From NCBI GenBank assembly GCA_022565745.1, contig JAIUMB010000042.1, forward strand, positions 1-15,738: a DNA stretch of 15,738 nucleotides. The letters are read 5' to 3'. This DNA is from Cryomorphaceae bacterium. GTDB lineage: Bacteria; Bacteroidota; Bacteroidia; Flavobacteriales; Schleiferiaceae. A program made the translations under genes and the position numbers. The notes beneath the pieces were generated by a model, which ran no database searches, was not told the origin of the DNA, and saw only the letters and a program-made list of their open reading frames with translations. The stretch's first letter is position 1, and the number at the start of each line of letters is the position of its first letter. This document shows, piece after piece, positions 13,646 through 15,738 of the stretch.

Positions 13646-13716
13646 ATTTGATGGACAAGCAATAACGCAGTTTTCGACCTCTACAGCCAATTTCTATAAG
13701 TGTTTGTCCATAAAAT
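13646..13716. repeat. Inverted repeat of 13 bases with 45-base interior
   Basis: ATTTGATGGACAA (13646-13658) is matched on the opposite strand by ATTTTATGGACAA (complement of 13704-13716), with 12 of 13 positions identical. The arms lie between the AsmA-like stop and the lipoprotein operon promoter. There is no T-run typical of a terminator, so this may be a protein-binding site pair or a transcribed stem. Confidence 0.5.
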
Positions 13717-13738
13717 CAAAGTGGAAAGCCTGAAGTCT

Positions 13739-15738
13739 TTACCAGTCAAACTCAAACTCATATTCAGGTTTTGGCTTCGGTTTATCCTCCCCGCGTAATT
13801 GTCTGCCTTGTTCGCGAATTTGGTCGCCAAGGGTACGTCTGATTTGCCTATTGTCTAAGGAGATTTTAGGGTCAGACGCCGGCCCTTTCATTGTTACCCA
13901 AAGGCGAGCACCGCTTTCTTGAGAAATGACCATAATGTCGTCAAATTCACTTTTTTTGCGCTTTCTTTCGGCAAATAAAGCCTCTCTCAAATCCATTCTA
14001 ACGGTATAGTCAATGATGTTTTCAAATGAATGGGTGCCTTCTAATTCTAGGTTGATGACATTTGAGCGTATGTCCATCGTTGGGATGTAAATAATCCCCT
14101 TATCTATTCTCAGTGTGTTTGATAAACGATCGAATCGCACATCACGTAATTCCTCAAGTCGAGCAAACCTCGAAAGCGCTTCCATCGGTTCAAAGTGCAC
14201 CAGCCGACCTTTGTCTAACTGCACGGTGGCGTCCGCTGAAATGCTGTTGACCGGAATGTCTAATGCAGGTGTGAGTAAGGCGGATAAGCCAATGGATGTG
14301 GTTAGTGTGCCGTGCAATTCTCGTGAGGTAATGACGTCTTGACCAAAGTTGTTGAAAGCGTTAAAGAGGGCATTCATATCAATGTTATTTCCGTCGGCCA
14401 GCAATTGCAACTTATAAGGTGATTGTTTGCCATCTATGTACAGCTCAGCTCTATTCACTTTCCCTCCCAAAGTAGAAATGTTTGACAGTAAAGCTTGCAA
14501 TCCCGAGGGGGATAACAAACAGGTGCCTTTTGCGCCTTTGGCCTTAAATTTTCCAAACTGAAAGTCATCAATTTGTGCATTGAGTTTAGCGGTAATGGCC
14601 TCAGGAAATGTCATGGAATATGGCTCGGTTGACTGACCTTGAGCCGCCAATAACTCATCGAGCTTTAGATGTTTAGAGTGTGCATCGGCTTCTAATTGTA
14701 GCTTTTCGCCTGGAACTAAAATATAGGGCAGGAGGTTCTTTAATCGACCTTTAATGCCTAAATCACTAGTTCCAGCAATAATGGTTAAGGTGTCAAAGTA
14801 CAGGTTATTTTTTTCTAAGGAGCAAACAGCGGTCACCCCTTTATACGGTAAGTCGCTGTTTTTAAAATAAAAGGCACCGTCGTCGATGCGTAGTGTTCCT
14901 GACGATTGTGCGGTTACAAAGTCTCTGGCTGTTGGCGTTGACAGAGAGCGAAAACGATTTTCGAACTGGCATTCAAAAACTGCATTGCCTTGGACGTTTT
15001 CTAAGGTGTCTAACCCCGTCATGACAAAGAGTTTTTCCAAAGACAACTTCGCATTGGCCTGGACGGAGAGTAGGGGTCTGGTAAAGTCTTCCACACGCAT
15101 GTTCAACTGAAATTCCCCGTCGTCTATTTGACCTTCAAGGTTAGATACCTCAAGCCACCCGTTTCTTGAGCGCACATCGTTGCCGTAGAGGAGTTCTCCA
15201 TGGGTGTTGACACGTCGAATGGTTAAGTCGCGATCGAGAATGCGTATGGTGCCGTTTTTTAAGGTGTAGATCAATTGTCGTTCGGAGGCACTGTTTTCAG
15301 GGAGTCGCGCAGCAAACTCTATGTCAATGGCACCTTCTATTTCTAGCCAGTCAAGGGCGTTTCGATAATTCTCCGGCAATAGATTGAAAACGGCTGAGGC
15401 ATTTAAATGACTGCCTTGAATGTGAACATCGGTTTCTGAATGCTCAATATAAACCCGCAGAGATACCGGTTCCCCATCGAGAGAAAAGCGCTTTGAGATA
15501 ACCCCAAAGCCTTCACCGTCTTTTTGAATGTTAAAATCAGCTTTCACAAATACAGGACGGTCATATGTGAAATCAGAAATTCTCAGTCGGTTGTGTTTGA
15601 CTTCACCTTTTCCTTCTACCGATAGTTCTGAATCTGAGAAATCACCTGTTAGTTTAATATTGGCGATATGGTCTTCTATATCAACATCGTCCGATTGATA
15701 ACGAAAGCGAATGTCCTTGGCTATGACTTCCCGTAAAC
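13739..15738 (-). CDS. AsmA-like protein, N terminus beyond the window
   Basis: This large AsmA/TamB-superfamily-like protein is truncated by the right window edge. About 665 codons are visible. A GTG at 15547 is not the true start: the frame stays open from there to 15738 and reads as continuous domain sequence (for example NRLRISDFTYDRPVF just before it). The visible part is repetitive beta-strand sequence of the AsmA kind (DDGAFYFKNSDLPYKGV, TSDLGIKGRLKN, LDKGRLVHFEPMEALSRF). The AsmA C-terminal module appears at about nt 13900-14260 (LRIDKGIIYIPTMDIRSNVI, then IDYTVRMDLREAL). The tail is charged and ends KPKPKPEYEFEFDW. Family members are anchored by one N-terminal helix, span or line the envelope, and are linked to lipid transport and outer-membrane homeostasis. 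The expected N-terminal anchor is outside the window. The stop lies 186 bases before the lipoprotein operon on the same strand. Confidence 0.8.
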   Translation of the reverse strand, partial: LREVIAKDIRFRYQSDDVDIEDHIANIKLTGDFSDSELSVEGKGEVKHNRLRISDFTYDRPVFVKADFNIQKDGEGFGVISKRFSLDGEPVSLRVYIEHSETDVHIQGSHLNASAVFNLLPENYRNALDWLEIEGAIDIEFAARLPENSASERQLIYTLKNGTIRILDRDLTIRRVNTHGELLYGNDVRSRNGWLEVSNLEGQIDDGEFQLNMRVEDFTRPLLSVQANAKLSLEKLFVMTGLDTLENVQGNAVFECQFENRFRSLSTPTARDFVTAQSSGTLRIDDGAFYFKNSDLPYKGVTAVCSLEKNNLYFDTLTIIAGTSDLGIKGRLKNLLPYILVPGEKLQLEADAHSKHLKLDELLAAQGQSTEPYSMTFPEAITAKLNAQIDDFQFGKFKAKGAKGTCLLSPSGLQALLSNISTLGGKVNRAELYIDGKQSPYKLQLLADGNNIDMNALFNAFNNFGQDVITSRELHGTLTTSIGLSALLTPALDIPVNSISADATVQLDKGRLVHFEPMEALSRFARLEELRDVRFDRLSNTLRIDKGIIYIPTMDIRSNVINLELEGTHSFENIIDYTVRMDLREALFAERKRKKSEFDDIMVISQESGARLWVTMKGPASDPKISLDNRQIRRTLGDQIREQGRQLRGEDKPKPKPEYEFEFDW

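Noticed and set aside
15545..15547. GTG as the start of the AsmA-like gene
   Set aside because: The frame is open without a stop from here to 15738 and the upstream translation continues the same beta-repeat pattern, so the gene is simply cut by the window edge.

Overview
The window reads as a chromosomal segment of a member of the Bacteroidota, probably a free-living, possibly marine, Flavobacteriales-like bacterium. The rank below phylum is a guess. Three things support the phylum. A large secreted protein (5481-7832) ends in the gliding-motility-associated (CHU_C type) sorting domain of the type IX secretion system. Several genes are preceded by the Bacteroidota-type promoter -7 box TAnnTTTG. 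Start codons sit in A-rich leaders without clear Shine-Dalgarno sequences.

Layout. Positions 1-370 are a non-coding, repeat-bearing stretch. Next come katG (371-2545) and an acetyl-CoA hydrolase/transferase-family gene (2607-3896), both on +. An aldo/keto reductase on - (3897-4880) converges on the transferase with the two stop codons exactly abutting. A 600-base gap (4881-5480) holds a strong terminator with no gene feeding it, a tandem pair of small dyads and a probable promoter. The T9SS cargo gene follows on + and shares a bidirectional terminator with lepA on - (7910-9706). lepA is divergent from a PfkB-family kinase gene on + (9835-10746). The kinase converges on a two-gene lipoprotein operon on -: a TPR-CsgG-like lipoprotein (12164-13552) and an LPP20-like lipoprotein (10764-12164), coupled through a TAATG overlap. 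The last gene, on -, is an AsmA-like protein whose 5' end lies beyond the right edge (13739-15738).

How the genes work together. katG is a peroxide defence gene. The CoA transferase, aldo/keto reductase and sugar-type kinase look like unrelated metabolic genes, and lepA is a translation factor. The right third (AsmA-like, TPR-CsgG-like, LPP20-like) is biased to the cell envelope. The coupled lipoprotein pair is the best candidate here for an under-described system, probably an outer-membrane-associated assembly of unknown job. For four genes (lepA, the kinase, the TPR-CsgG lipoprotein and the T9SS cargo gene) I chose a start downstream of the longest possible ORF start. In the first three the probable -7 box lies inside, or just upstream within, the longer ORF.

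No rRNA, tRNA, CRISPR array, insertion sequence or phage gene was recognised.
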